A stretch of 64,000 bases of DNA, from contig NZ_REFZ01000002.1 in NCBI RefSeq assembly GCF_003841465.1, forward strand, positions 62,001-126,000, written 5' to 3'. A program made the translations under genes and the position numbers. Positions 43,187 to 51,625 of the stretch are shown here, one piece after another. Under the pieces are notes generated by a model that had not been told where the DNA came from, ran no database searches, and was given only the letters and a program-made list of their open reading frames with translations. Position 1 is the stretch's first letter. Every line of letters starts with the position of its first letter. Origin of the DNA: Natrarchaeobius oligotrophus. GTDB taxonomy: Archaea > Halobacteriota > Halobacteria > Halobacteriales > Natrialbaceae.

Positions 43187-44068
43187 ATGAACGTCACCGT
43201 ACTCGGTGCCGGAACGATGGGACACGGTATCGCACAGGTTTCAGCGATGGGTGGCCACGACGTCACCATCCGGGACATCGACGAGTCGCTCGTCGAGGAC
43301 GGCGTGAGCGCGATCGAGGACAACCTCGAGGGCGGCGTCGCCCGAGACAAGGTGAGCCGCGAGAAAGCCGACGAAACCCTCGAGCGGATCAGCGGGACGA
43401 CCGACCTCGCCGAGGCCGTCACGGGAGCCGACCTCGTCATCGAGGCGATCCCCGAGCGGATGGAGCTCAAGGTCGACACCCTCGAGACGGTCGAGGAGAA
43501 CGTGGTCGCGGACGCGGTCATCGCGTCGAACACCTCCTCGCTGTCGGTCACGGAAATCGCGAGCGCCGCCGACCACCCAGAGCGGGTGATCGGCCTGCAC
43601 TTTTTCAACCCGGTTCACATCATGACGCTGGTCGAGATCGTCGTCGCCGAGCAGACGAGCGACGAGACCGTCGCGTTCGCCCACGAGTTCACCGAGGGGA
43701 TCGAGAAAGTTCCCGTCGAGGTGACCGACACGCCCGGCTTCGCCTCCTCGCGACTCGGCGTCGCCCTCGGCGTCGAGGCGATCCGGATGGTCGAGGAGGG
43801 CGTCGCCTCGCCGCGGGACATCGACACCACGATGGAACTCGGTTACAACCACCCGATGGGCCCGCTCGAGCTGACCGACGTGGTCGGACTGGACGTCAGA
43901 CTCGAGATCCTCGAGTACCTTCGGGAGGAACTCGGCGAGCGGTTCAAACCGCCGCAGACGCTCAAGCGGAAGGTGCGCGCAGGTAACCTCGGCAAGAAAT
44001 CCGGCGAGGGATTCTACGTCTGGGAGGACGGCGAGATCGTCGACGACGCCGTGGAGGGTGACCGATGA
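43187..44068 (+). CDS. 3-hydroxyacyl-CoA dehydrogenase
   Basis: A 293-residue NAD-dependent enzyme. GAGTMGHGIAQ nucleotide motif at 7-17, catalytic His in LHFFNPVHIM (near 143), TDTPGFASSRLGV and the helical C-terminal domain with NHPMGPLELTDVVGLD. Oxidises 3-hydroxyacyl-CoA to 3-oxoacyl-CoA (or reduces the reverse). The TATA box fixes the ATG at 43187. Overlaps the enoyl-CoA hydratase gene by 4 nt, so the two act in sequence. Confidence 0.95.
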   Translation: MNVTVLGAGTMGHGIAQVSAMGGHDVTIRDIDESLVEDGVSAIEDNLEGGVARDKVSREKADETLERISGTTDLAEAVTGADLVIEAIPERMELKVDTLETVEENVVADAVIASNTSSLSVTEIASAADHPERVIGLHFFNPVHIMTLVEIVVAEQTSDETVAFAHEFTEGIEKVPVEVTDTPGFASSRLGVALGVEAIRMVEEGVASPRDIDTTMELGYNHPMGPLELTDVVGLDVRLEILEYLREELGERFKPPQTLKRKVRAGNLGKKSGEGFYVWEDGEIVDDAVEGDR

Positions 44069-44883
44069 GCGCCGACCTCGAGTCCGTCGACGACGAGTTC
44101 GAGACGGTCCACGTCGACGTCGGCGACCGCGTCGAGCACGTCGCGACGGTCACGATCGATCGACCCGATGCCCGCAACGCGCTCAACGCAACCGTCCGCT
44201 CGGAGCTCAAAGCGACCATGCGCGCGATCGAGGACAGCGACGTCCGCGTCGTCGTACTGACGGGAGCCGACGAGGCCAAGGCGTTCGTCGCCGGCGCGGA
44301 CGTCTCCGAACTGCGCGAGCGAAACGCGATCGAACAGCGCGAGGTCAGCAAACGGCCCCGCGTCTACGAACTGGTTGCCGATCTCCCGCAGCCGGTGATC
44401 GGCCGGCTCAACGGCCACGCTCTCGGCGGCGGCTGCGAACTCGCACAGGCGTGTGACGTCCGGATCGCCCACGAACGCGCGAAGCTGGGCCAGCCCGAGA
44501 TCAACCTCGGACTCATCCCCGGCGGGGGCGGCACGCAACGGCTCCCCCGGCTCGTCGGCGAGGGCCAGGCGCTGCGGTTGATCCTCTCCGGCGAACTGAT
44601 CGACGCCGGCGAGGCGGCCGACATCGGCCTCGTCGACGAGGTTTGCGACGACGACGAGGAACTCGACGACCGCGTCTACGACCTTGCCGAGGCGATGGCC
44701 ACCAAGAGCCCGATCGCCCTCGAGTTCGCGAAGAAGGCCGTCACGGCGAGCGCGACGATGCCCCTCGAGTCCGGCATCGAGTACGAGGCGGAGCTGTTCT
44801 CGCAGCTGTTCGCCACCGAGGACAAAAACGAGGGGATCGACGCGTTCTTCGAGGACAGAGAACCCGAGTGGGAGGGGAGGTAG
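44065..44883 (+). CDS. Enoyl-CoA hydratase (crotonase family)
   Basis: A 272-residue crotonase with both catalytic glutamates, Glu125 in GGGCELAQACD and Glu145 in QPEINLGLIPGGGGTQRL, equivalent to Glu144/Glu164 of rat crotonase, so true hydratase activity is expected. An N-terminal extension of about 20 acidic residues precedes the fold. Co-translated with 3-hydroxyacyl-CoA dehydrogenase; together with the thiolase 1.5 kb upstream it provides three beta-oxidation-type steps. Confidence 0.94.
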   Translation: MSADLESVDDEFETVHVDVGDRVEHVATVTIDRPDARNALNATVRSELKATMRAIEDSDVRVVVLTGADEAKAFVAGADVSELRERNAIEQREVSKRPRVYELVADLPQPVIGRLNGHALGGGCELAQACDVRIAHERAKLGQPEINLGLIPGGGGTQRLPRLVGEGQALRLILSGELIDAGEAADIGLVDEVCDDDEELDDRVYDLAEAMATKSPIALEFAKKAVTASATMPLESGIEYEAELFSQLFATEDKNEGIDAFFEDREPEWEGR

Positions 44884-44949
44884 GACGCGAGCGATCGGAA
44901 CGCGCTCGACGGAGTCGCCGACGGAACGGGACCGCGTTCGGCCGCGCGA

Positions 44950-45555
44950 TCAGGCGCACTGATCCCGCTTTCCGGGCGGGAGCTTCGATTCCTCGGCGAT
45001 CGATTTCTCGAGCGAGAGCGCCATCTCGACCTCGCCGGCCTTCGAGTCCGTCACCTCGAACTCGACGTTCTTGTACACGGTGATCGCCCGACGGTTCTCC
45101 CGGGCGACGTCGAGCGTGAGGGCGTCGTAGCCGCGGTCCGAGGCGTAAGCGATCACGTGTTTCATCAGCTCCGAGCCGATACCGCGGTTCTGGTAGCCGG
45201 GCGCGACGAAGATCACGAACTGCGGCTCGTCGGAGTCCGTCGGCGTCACGCCGACGTGTCCGACCACGCGGTCGTCGTGTTTCGCGACCAGATTCCACCC
45301 CCGTCGGTAGAGCCGCTGGATCCACTCTTCGACTTTGTTCCTGGTTAGCGGCGGAATGCCCATCGTCTGTTCCTGTGCGCCCATCTCGTCGTACATCTTC
45401 ACGAGCGGGTAGTAGTCGTCCTCGCGCGCCGGCTCGACGAGCATCGGCTCGCCCTCCCCGTCGACGAATCTGGGACAGCGGGGCGGACAGAACGGCGTTC
45501 CTGTGCAGTCGCCGTTGTCCCAGCGGTCGCACGCGACGGATTCGTTCGATTCCAT
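44950..45555 (-). CDS. GNAT acetyltransferase with N-terminal four-Cys motif
   Basis: A 201-residue protein. Residues 9-30 hold Cys9, Cys17, Cys23 and Cys27 (CDRWDNGDCTG...CPPRCPRF), a likely zinc or Fe-S site, followed by a GNAT domain with the acetyl-CoA loop VAPGYQNRGIGSELM. Such a metal-binding front end is unusual for GNATs. I prefer the ATG at 45553-45555, 24 nt below a minus-strand CGTTATG box, over the ATG at 45573. Acceptor unknown; protein lysine acetylation controlling CoA ligases is one possibility. Confidence 0.82.
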   Translation of the reverse strand: MESNESVACDRWDNGDCTGTPFCPPRCPRFVDGEGEPMLVEPAREDDYYPLVKMYDEMGAQEQTMGIPPLTRNKVEEWIQRLYRRGWNLVAKHDDRVVGHVGVTPTDSDEPQFVIFVAPGYQNRGIGSELMKHVIAYASDRGYDALTLDVARENRRAITVYKNVEFEVTDSKAGEVEMALSLEKSIAEESKLPPGKRDQCA

Positions 45556-45642
45556 GACAGATACCTGGCTCATGAGTCACATAACGGTTCTCCCGAATAC
45601 CATCGGCTGGGAATTCTCGATGCCTGGAGGTTCGTGGCGGCG

Positions 45643-46410
45643 CTACCGGAACTCGGGATCCCGTTTCTCGAGGAACGCGGCGACGCCCTCATCGTGGGCG
45701 TCGGTGCCGTAAGCGAGCGACTGCAACAGCGCCTCGTACTCGAGGCCCTCGTCGAGCGATCGGTGGACGTTCCCGTGAAAGCCCCGCTTGGTCAGCGCGA
45801 GCGTCTCCGTCGGCCTGTTTCCGAGCGTCGCCAGCAGCGAGTCGACCTCGTCTTCGAGGTCGTCGGGACCGACGGCCCTGTTGATCAGATCCAGCCGTTC
45901 GGCCTCCTCGGCGTCGAAGATCCGTCCGGTCATCGCGAGCTCCTTGGCCGTCCGGAGGCCGACGAGTCGCGGGAGGATCACCGTGCCGCCGCTGTCGGGG
46001 ATCAACCCCACGTTGACGAACACCTCGCCGAAGCGAGCCTCGCGACTCGCGATGGCGAAGTCGCAGGCGGCGACGAGGTTCGTCCCGGCCCCGATGGCGT
46101 CGCCGTTGACCTTCGCGACGACCGGAACCGGTGCGTTCAGGATCGTCTCGATCACCGCGTTCATCGTCTCTGACATCCGCTCGTAGGACTCGCGGGGCGT
46201 CTCGTCGCGTTCGTCCATCGCCTCGACGTCCCCGCCCGCGCTGAAGGCGTCTCCCTCGCCCGTGAGCACGATCGCTCGCACGTCGGCGGCGACGGCGTCC
46301 TCGATGGCCTCGGCGGTCTCGATCGCGGCGTCGGGCGTAAGCGCGTTCTTCGACTCCGGGCGATCCAACGTCAGCGTCCGGACTCGACCGTCCGTCGTTG
46401 CTCGTACCAT
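45643..46410 (-). CDS. Crotonase-family isomerase, PaaG-like
   Basis: A 255-residue crotonase. The two hydratase glutamates are replaced (GAGTNLVAACD has Asn111, and FGEVFVNVG has Phe131), while an aspartate is present at Asp139 in GLIPDSGGTVILPR, the active-site position of PaaG, the enoyl-CoA isomerase that opens the epoxide of phenylacetyl-CoA to an oxepin. This suggests isomerisation or ring rearrangement of an aryl-CoA epoxide rather than hydration. Leaderless promoter 24 nt upstream. A functional link with the diiron protein at 5.3 kb is inferred. Confidence 0.87.
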   Translation of the reverse strand: MVRATTDGRVRTLTLDRPESKNALTPDAAIETAEAIEDAVAADVRAIVLTGEGDAFSAGGDVEAMDERDETPRESYERMSETMNAVIETILNAPVPVVAKVNGDAIGAGTNLVAACDFAIASREARFGEVFVNVGLIPDSGGTVILPRLVGLRTAKELAMTGRIFDAEEAERLDLINRAVGPDDLEDEVDSLLATLGNRPTETLALTKRGFHGNVHRSLDEGLEYEALLQSLAYGTDAHDEGVAAFLEKRDPEFR

Positions 46411-46433
46411 TACGCCGTCGTTCGTCCGGGTCC

Positions 46434-46443
46434 GGAATAAAGA
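46434..46443 (-). promoter_or_regulatory. TATA box for PaaG-like gene
   Basis: Minus-strand TCTTTATTCC, 24 nt upstream of the ATG at 46410. Confidence 0.65.
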
Positions 46444-46571
46444 TACCCAAGCGGTTCGCCGGAGACGGCCGGACCGTCGTTGTCCTCCTCATACGGATTA
46501 CTGTCACGATGTGCCGGTGCGCCCGCCGCCCGGGTCGCAGGTGCGCCGGAACTGACGGACAGTAAACCGTA

Positions 46572-47240
46572 TCAATCGTCCGATGCGACCGCCCGCGTCC
46601 CGAACGCCTCGAGCACGTCGTCGGCCGTCGCCAGCGTTCCGACGCTCGTCCCTATGATCGTACAGACCGTCTCGTGAATCTCCTGGGCGCTGCGTTCGCC
46701 GAATCCCTGGTCGGGGTAGTCGAACGTCCCGGTCAGGTCCGCGAGGAAGACGACGCGGTAATCCCGGAACTGCGCCTCCCGGGCGGTCATCGCACAGCAG
46801 TTTTCGGTGGTGACGCCGGTGATGACCACGTTCTCGATGCCGGAGTTTCGGAGAATGATGTCCAGGTCCGTCCCGTAGAAGCCGCTGTAGCGGTGTTTCT
46901 TGATCAGGATGTCATCGTCCTGCGGGGCGATCTGGTCGTAGATCTCGACGCCCTCCGTCTCGTCGACGAGCCCCGCGCGCTGTTCGATCGGCGCCCAGAT
47001 GTCGGCCATCGTCCCCATGTCGCAGCCGGACTCCCGGTGGACGTGCGTCGTGTAGATGATCTGCGAGCCGGCGTCGCGACAGCCCTCGAGGAACGCCTCG
47101 AGTTCGTCGGCGAACGCCCGTCCCATCGGCGTCTCGAGCGGAGCGCCTTCCGCGACGAAGTCGTTTTCCATGTCGACGACGATCACGGCGGTCTCTTCGG
47201 GATCGATCTCGAGGTCGGCCTCGACGTCATCGAGTGACAT
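46572..47240 (-). CDS. Isochorismatase-family cysteine hydrolase
   Basis: A 222-residue cysteine hydrolase. Triad elements: Asp23 in VVDMENDF, Lys in ILIKKHRYSGFYGTDLD and Cys in TGVTTENCCAMTAREA. The double Cys and the GVTTENCC form match N-carbamoyl or nicotinamidase/ureidoacrylate-hydrolase-like members as well as isochorismatases. Start: ATG at 47240 is preceded by GAGGT about 10 nt upstream, a good ribosome site; ATG at 47267 in the same frame would add nine residues and has none. Downstream of the MaoC gene on the same strand, probably co-transcribed. Confidence 0.85.
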   Translation of the reverse strand: MSLDDVEADLEIDPEETAVIVVDMENDFVAEGAPLETPMGRAFADELEAFLEGCRDAGSQIIYTTHVHRESGCDMGTMADIWAPIEQRAGLVDETEGVEIYDQIAPQDDDILIKKHRYSGFYGTDLDIILRNSGIENVVITGVTTENCCAMTAREAQFRDYRVVFLADLTGTFDYPDQGFGERSAQEIHETVCTIIGTSVGTLATADDVLEAFGTRAVASDD

Positions 47241-47323
47241 ATGTTGTCGTACCTCATCGAGGTCCATAGCTGTTTCGTCGCGGTCACGAACTCGTCGTTC
47301 CATCACGTCGTCCGGTCGTCCCG

Positions 47324-47782
47324 CTACTGCGCTGGGTCCGAATCCCGAACCCGAACCATTCCCGTATCGACGAACGAGACGACGTCCTCGCCGCGCTGGT
47401 TCTCGGCGGTCACCTCGAGTCGGAAGATCCCCCGGCTCGGATCGCCCTCGGAGCGTCGCTTCTCGAGGATCTCCATCCGAACGGTGAGCACGTCGTCCGG
47501 TCTCACCGGGTTGTGCCACCGCAGGTCGTCGATCCCGAGGCCGGCGACGACCGCCAGGTTCGACTTGAACTGATCCGTGACGAGCCGGTTCGCCGCGGCG
47601 AACGTGTGGAAGCCGCTCGCGATCACGCCCCCGTGACTGGACTGACTCGCCACCTCGTCGTCGGTGTGGATCGGGAGCGGATCGTACCGCTCGGCGAACT
47701 CGACGATCTCCGCCTTCGACATCTCGTAGGTTCCCAGCTCGGCCTCGTAGCCGACCTCGACGTCCTCGAAGTACACGACCAT
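47324..47782 (-). CDS. MaoC-family (R)-enoyl-CoA hydratase/dehydratase
   Basis: A 152-residue hot-dog-fold protein with the hydratase-2 motif: Asp34 and His39 in ERYDPLPIHTD and the SHGGVIASGFHT segment. Hydrates or dehydrates an acyl-CoA, or mesaconyl-type thioesters in related groups. The ATG at 47780-47782 is 22 nt below a GATTTATCTC box; eleven residues of upstream open frame are discarded. Confidence 0.9.
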   Translation of the reverse strand: MVVYFEDVEVGYEAELGTYEMSKAEIVEFAERYDPLPIHTDDEVASQSSHGGVIASGFHTFAAANRLVTDQFKSNLAVVAGLGIDDLRWHNPVRPDDVLTVRMEILEKRRSEGDPSRGIFRLEVTAENQRGEDVVSFVDTGMVRVRDSDPAQ

Positions 47783-47803
47783 ACGCGACACAGTGCGAGA
47801 CTC

Positions 47804-47813
47804 GAGATAAATC
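47804..47813 (-). promoter_or_regulatory. TATA box for MaoC gene
   Basis: Minus-strand GATTTATCTC, 22 nt upstream of the ATG at 47782. Confidence 0.65.
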
Positions 47814-47890
47814 ATTTGTCTCGCCTTCGTCGGATTCGTCTCGCGCGTTCGCAGAACGTGCGCGAACCCGTTCCTCCGCAGAACTCCGTG

Positions 47891-49525
47891 TTACGACCGG
47901 TCGACTCGTTGCCCGCTGACCCGCTCGAGGACGGCCGCGGGATCGTCCGGACACCGGTCGCCCCACCATGCGACGTGCTGGTCCGGCCGCACGAGCACAA
48001 GCGGTTTCTTGTACTCGTGTGCCACCTCGTCGGCGTCGACGTCGACCACCTCGAGCGGGACGCCAGCCCGCTCTGCGCCCGCGATGAAGGGCGCGACGTC
48101 GACGTTCCGGTCGAATCGGACGAGCGTGAGGTCGCTGCCGAGCAGGTCGTAGATCGACCTGCCGTCGTTCAGCCAGGCGTGGGGAAGCCGCGAGCCGGGA
48201 TAGCTCGTCGGGTAGTACTCCACGGTCCCCGACTTCGGCGGCGGCGTCTCGCCGTCGAGTACGATCGGCGAGTCGTCGTACCGGTAGCCGAGGACGAGTC
48301 CGAGGCTGTGGAACTCGAGTTTCTTCTTCTCGTAGATCTCCTGGCCGATTTTCTCGTAGGCGTCCTCGTCGACGTTGTCGTCGTCATCGAGTTCGTCGGA
48401 AATCAGGTCGGCCGGCGACGACTGCATGTTCTCCGTGGAGACGTCGATGACGTCCGCGTGGACGTCGCGACGCTCGGCCTCGTACGTCTCGAGCAGCTCG
48501 GATCCGCCCCACCCGTTCAGCACCGCCGCGACCTTCCAGCCGACGTCGACCGCGTCGCCGACGCCGGTGTTGTAGCCGTGGCCGCCCCAGGGCGGGTTGA
48601 GGTGAGCCGCGTCGCCGACGAGAAACACCCGTCCGTTACGGGATTCGTCCACGAGCAGCATTCTGGCCGACCAGGGGTCGGTCGTGAGCACCTTCGCGTC
48701 GACTTCGTCGCCGACCATCTTCGTGATGATCTCCCGCGGGTCGACGGCGTTCGGATCGTCGACGCCGACGGCGATCAGCCACCACTTGTCCTCGAGGTCC
48801 AGCCGGCCCATGAAGCCCTGGATCTCGCTGTTCAGCGTCCAGTAGTGAACCGCCGGCCCGAGGTGGTGGCGCTCGGCGAGGTCGGGAGCGCGGAACACGA
48901 CGCCGAGGTTGTTGCGCGGGTTGACGTCGCCCTCGAACGAGGAGCCGATCTGCTCGCGGACGGTGCTCCGGGCACCGTCGCAGCCCAGCAAGTAGTTCGC
49001 GCTGATCTCGCGGCGGTCCCCCTCGGAGATGGTCTGTCGCTCGATACAGCTTTCGACCGTCGCGCGAACGCCGTCTTCGTCCTGCTCGAGGGACTCGACG
49101 CGCCACCCCGTCTCGAGCGTCACTGACGGCATCTCGCGGACGGACTCCCGGAGCGTGTCTTCGACGAGGTACTGCGGAATCTGTTGGGCGGTTTCGGCGT
49201 ACTGTTCGGACTCTTTCTGTCCGAAGACGTTGTCGAACCGGGCGAGCTCGTCGCCGAACAGACTGGTGCAAAAGACCACCTCCCGTGACCAGTCGACGGG
49301 AAGGTTCGCCGCCTCGCGGATGTCGTCTGCGACCCCCCATCGCCGGAAGTGTTCCATCGACCGCACGTTCGTCAGCTTCGCTCGCGGATTGGTGTGGCTG
49401 ACGTACGTTCGCGGTTCGACGATCAGGGTATCGATTCCGTGTTCGTTGAGTTCGGCGGCCGCCGAGAGCCCGGTCGGGCCGCCGCCGGCGATCAGCACCT
49501 GCGTCTCCGTTTGTGGCTCGCTCAC
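47891..49525 (-). CDS. FAD-dependent aromatic monooxygenase (MhpA/phenol hydroxylase class)
   Basis: A 544-residue single-component flavoprotein hydroxylase. FAD motifs: GGGPTG at 14-19, CDGARSTVREQIG near 180-195 and GDAAHLNPPWGGHGYNTGVGDAVDVGWK near 303-330, then a C-terminal thioredoxin-like domain (LTLVRFDRNVDV...) as in phenol, 3-(3-hydroxyphenyl)propionate and resorcinol hydroxylases. Uses NAD(P)H and O2 to add a hydroxyl to a phenol, generating a substrate for the extradiol dioxygenase at 31 kb. The start is GTG at 49523-49525, 35 nt below an AT-rich GTATAAGT box; no ATG fits the N-terminus. Confidence 0.93.
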   Translation of the reverse strand: MSEPQTETQVLIAGGGPTGLSAAAELNEHGIDTLIVEPRTYVSHTNPRAKLTNVRSMEHFRRWGVADDIREAANLPVDWSREVVFCTSLFGDELARFDNVFGQKESEQYAETAQQIPQYLVEDTLRESVREMPSVTLETGWRVESLEQDEDGVRATVESCIERQTISEGDRREISANYLLGCDGARSTVREQIGSSFEGDVNPRNNLGVVFRAPDLAERHHLGPAVHYWTLNSEIQGFMGRLDLEDKWWLIAVGVDDPNAVDPREIITKMVGDEVDAKVLTTDPWSARMLLVDESRNGRVFLVGDAAHLNPPWGGHGYNTGVGDAVDVGWKVAAVLNGWGGSELLETYEAERRDVHADVIDVSTENMQSSPADLISDELDDDDNVDEDAYEKIGQEIYEKKKLEFHSLGLVLGYRYDDSPIVLDGETPPPKSGTVEYYPTSYPGSRLPHAWLNDGRSIYDLLGSDLTLVRFDRNVDVAPFIAGAERAGVPLEVVDVDADEVAHEYKKPLVLVRPDQHVAWWGDRCPDDPAAVLERVSGQRVDRS

Positions 49526-49559
49526 ACGTTACACCTATACCGTGATTCCGGACAGAACT

Positions 49560-49567
49560 ACTTATAC
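49560..49567 (-). promoter_or_regulatory. TATA box for FAD monooxygenase
   Basis: Minus-strand GTATAAGT, 35 nt upstream of the GTG start at 49525. Confidence 0.5.
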
Positions 49568-49734
49568 GCACCGTCTCTTCCGCTTGCAGAGTGGCGGTCG
49601 TTGCGCTCGAGCGGTTACAGAGCCGGCGAGAGCCGTCTCGAACGTTGTTCGCCCGAAAACCCGGTCGGCCGCCCCCTCACCGCTCGGTTCGAAGCGCGAC
49701 GGTCGATCCCGTCTACTCGGTCGTTTCCCGGAGA

Positions 49735-50703
49735 TTACAGCAGCGCCCGAATGTTGGCGCTCGAGATCGCCTCGTGAGCGTCCTCGTCCTCGACGGTTTC
49801 GACGACGTCGACGGCCTGTTTCATGAACCGACGGCCGCCCTCGGGACCGAACGGGTAGTCCGTCGCGAAGACGACGCCGTCGTCGCCGAAGAAGCTCCGA
49901 CCGCACTCGAACGGCGCGAGCTCGCCGCCGATCACGGTATCACCGTAGAAGTTCTGGAACTGCTCACGAACGGTCGTCGAGAACTCCGGTGCCTCGAACT
50001 CCGGGTACATGTCCGGGTTGTTCACGCGGGCCTCGAAGAACGTCGTGATGCGTCCGATGAAAAACGGAACCATCCCGCCGAGGTGGTGAACGATGACGTC
50101 GAGGTCCGGGTTCTCCTCGAACGCGCCGCCGAACACCATCCGCATCATCGCGGCCGTCGTGTCGAACGGCCAGCCGATCGTCCGGTGGACCTCGTACTCC
50201 GAGAGCCAGTCGTACCACTCGTGGAGCTGCGGGTGGAGCCACACCGGCGCGCCCGCGTTCGCCGCCGTCTCGTACAGCGCCATGTGCCCCGGCGAGTCGA
50301 CGGGTCGGCCGTCGACGTTCGAGAAGATCTGGACGCCGCGCATGTCGAGGTCGCCGAGACAGCGCTCGAGTTCCTCCACGTACGCGTCGGTCGTAAACGG
50401 GATCGTCGCCGTGGGGACGAACCGATCCGGGTGCTCGTCCGCGATCTCCCTGACGAGGTCGTTCGCGAGTCGCGTCAGCGGGAGCGCGTCCTCGGGGTCG
50501 ATCCCCCGCCAGATCGGCGGATTCGCGAGCGAGAGAACCTGCTTGTCGATGCCGTGGTCGTCCATGTCCTCGAGTCGCCGGTCGACGTTCCAGATCGGCT
50601 CGAAGTAGAGGTTGTGAAGCGCGGGCGTCGAGTGAACCTCGCTCATCTCCTCGTAAAACTCCGGCGGCGTAATGTGTGCGAACGCGTCGATGCGCTGAAC
50701 CAT
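49735..50703 (-). CDS. ACMSD-like amidohydrolase-fold decarboxylase/hydrolase (no Rieske partner)
   Basis: A 322-residue amidohydrolase_2 protein. Metal-site residues: His in RIDAFAHITP near 9-10, His in VWLHPQLHEWYDW, HHLGGMVPFF and Asp in VVFATDYPFG. It resembles ACMSD and 2-amino-3-carboxymuconate-type decarboxylases more closely than the three Rieske-paired copies, being shorter and having HHLGG. It has its own leaderless promoter (TATAAATATG). Located directly upstream of the FAD monooxygenase on the same strand, so the two may act on one aromatic acid. Confidence 0.88.
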   Translation of the reverse strand: MVQRIDAFAHITPPEFYEEMSEVHSTPALHNLYFEPIWNVDRRLEDMDDHGIDKQVLSLANPPIWRGIDPEDALPLTRLANDLVREIADEHPDRFVPTATIPFTTDAYVEELERCLGDLDMRGVQIFSNVDGRPVDSPGHMALYETAANAGAPVWLHPQLHEWYDWLSEYEVHRTIGWPFDTTAAMMRMVFGGAFEENPDLDVIVHHLGGMVPFFIGRITTFFEARVNNPDMYPEFEAPEFSTTVREQFQNFYGDTVIGGELAPFECGRSFFGDDGVVFATDYPFGPEGGRRFMKQAVDVVETVEDEDAHEAISSANIRALL

Positions 50704-50720
50704 GTCCTGGTATCACTTCC

Positions 50721-50732
50721 CATATTTATAAC
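50721..50732 (-). promoter_or_regulatory. TATA box for fourth amidohydrolase
   Basis: Minus-strand GTTATAAATATG, 18-29 nt upstream of the ATG at 50703. Confidence 0.65.
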
Positions 50733-50854
50733 GATTGTGTCTTTCGGCCGGTCGCCGTCGGTGCTCGAGCCCGTGTCGACGTTTCGGTAGATTTCGTCGT
50801 TCGTCATCCGGTCTCGAGAGACGGTCGCGGAAGGAGGCCGGTCGGACCGGCCGA

Positions 50855-51625
50855 TCAGTCGCCGTCCCCGCCCGTGTAGATGCCGTCCGGATCGAGGTCG
50901 TTTCTGATCAGGTCGATCTCGTCGTCGGTCGGCGTCCGCGTTTCGCCAAGGTCCGCGGAGAACTGAACGTCCCAGCCGGTCGCGTTCCGGACGTCCGTCT
51001 TCGAGACGTTCGGGTGGAGGGAGGCGACGATCATCTCGCCGTCGTCGTCGAAGCGCATGACGGCCTTGTCGGTGATGACGGCCTCGGGACCGCCCCGAAG
51101 TCCCAGCGACTCGCGATTTTCCCGACCGCCGACGTAGCCCGGACTCGTCACGAAGTCGACCTCCGCGGGGAACCGGCGCTCGCTGTGTGGGGCGATGATG
51201 ATCGTCCGATCGGTGTTGCTCGCGATCTCGCAGGCACCGCCGCTGCCGGGGAGCCGAACCGCGGGGTCGTCGTACTCCCCGATGACCGTCGAGTTGATGT
51301 TCCCCCAGCGGTCGATCTGAGCGCCGCCGAGGAAGCCGACGTCGATGCGGCCGGCCTGCAGGTAGTAGCCGAACCCCTTGGTCATCGGAACGACGCTCCG
51401 TGCGTTCGTTGCGAGGACCGGATCGCCGATCGAAAGCGGCAACCGCGAGGGATCGGATCCGATGGTCCCCGACTCGTAGATCATCTCGAGGTCCGGCGCG
51501 TGCGTCCGTTTCGCCAGGTTGCAGGCGAGGTTAGGGACGCCGACGCCCACGAGCGTCGTGTCGCCGTTTTCGAGTTCCTGTGCGGCCCGCGAGATCATCA
51601 GTTCGGTGTCGGTGTACGCCCTCAT
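50855..51625 (-). CDS. Family I CoA-transferase, beta subunit (second pair)
   Basis: A 256-residue GctB-like subunit with catalytic Glu51 in IYESGTIG, GFLGGAQIDRWGNIN and GSGGACEIA. The GCEIAS/TDRTIIIAPH stretch matches the beta subunit at 36.4 kb (GACDIS/SDRTVIIMPH). The ATG directly follows the alpha-subunit stop (adjacent, no gap). Product completes the CoA-transferase; the substrate is unknown but probably a carboxylate intermediate of this island. Confidence 0.92.
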   Translation of the reverse strand: MRAYTDTELMISRAAQELENGDTTLVGVGVPNLACNLAKRTHAPDLEMIYESGTIGSDPSRLPLSIGDPVLATNARSVVPMTKGFGYYLQAGRIDVGFLGGAQIDRWGNINSTVIGEYDDPAVRLPGSGGACEIASNTDRTIIIAPHSERRFPAEVDFVTSPGYVGGRENRESLGLRGGPEAVITDKAVMRFDDDGEMIVASLHPNVSKTDVRNATGWDVQFSADLGETRTPTDDEIDLIRNDLDPDGIYTGGDGD

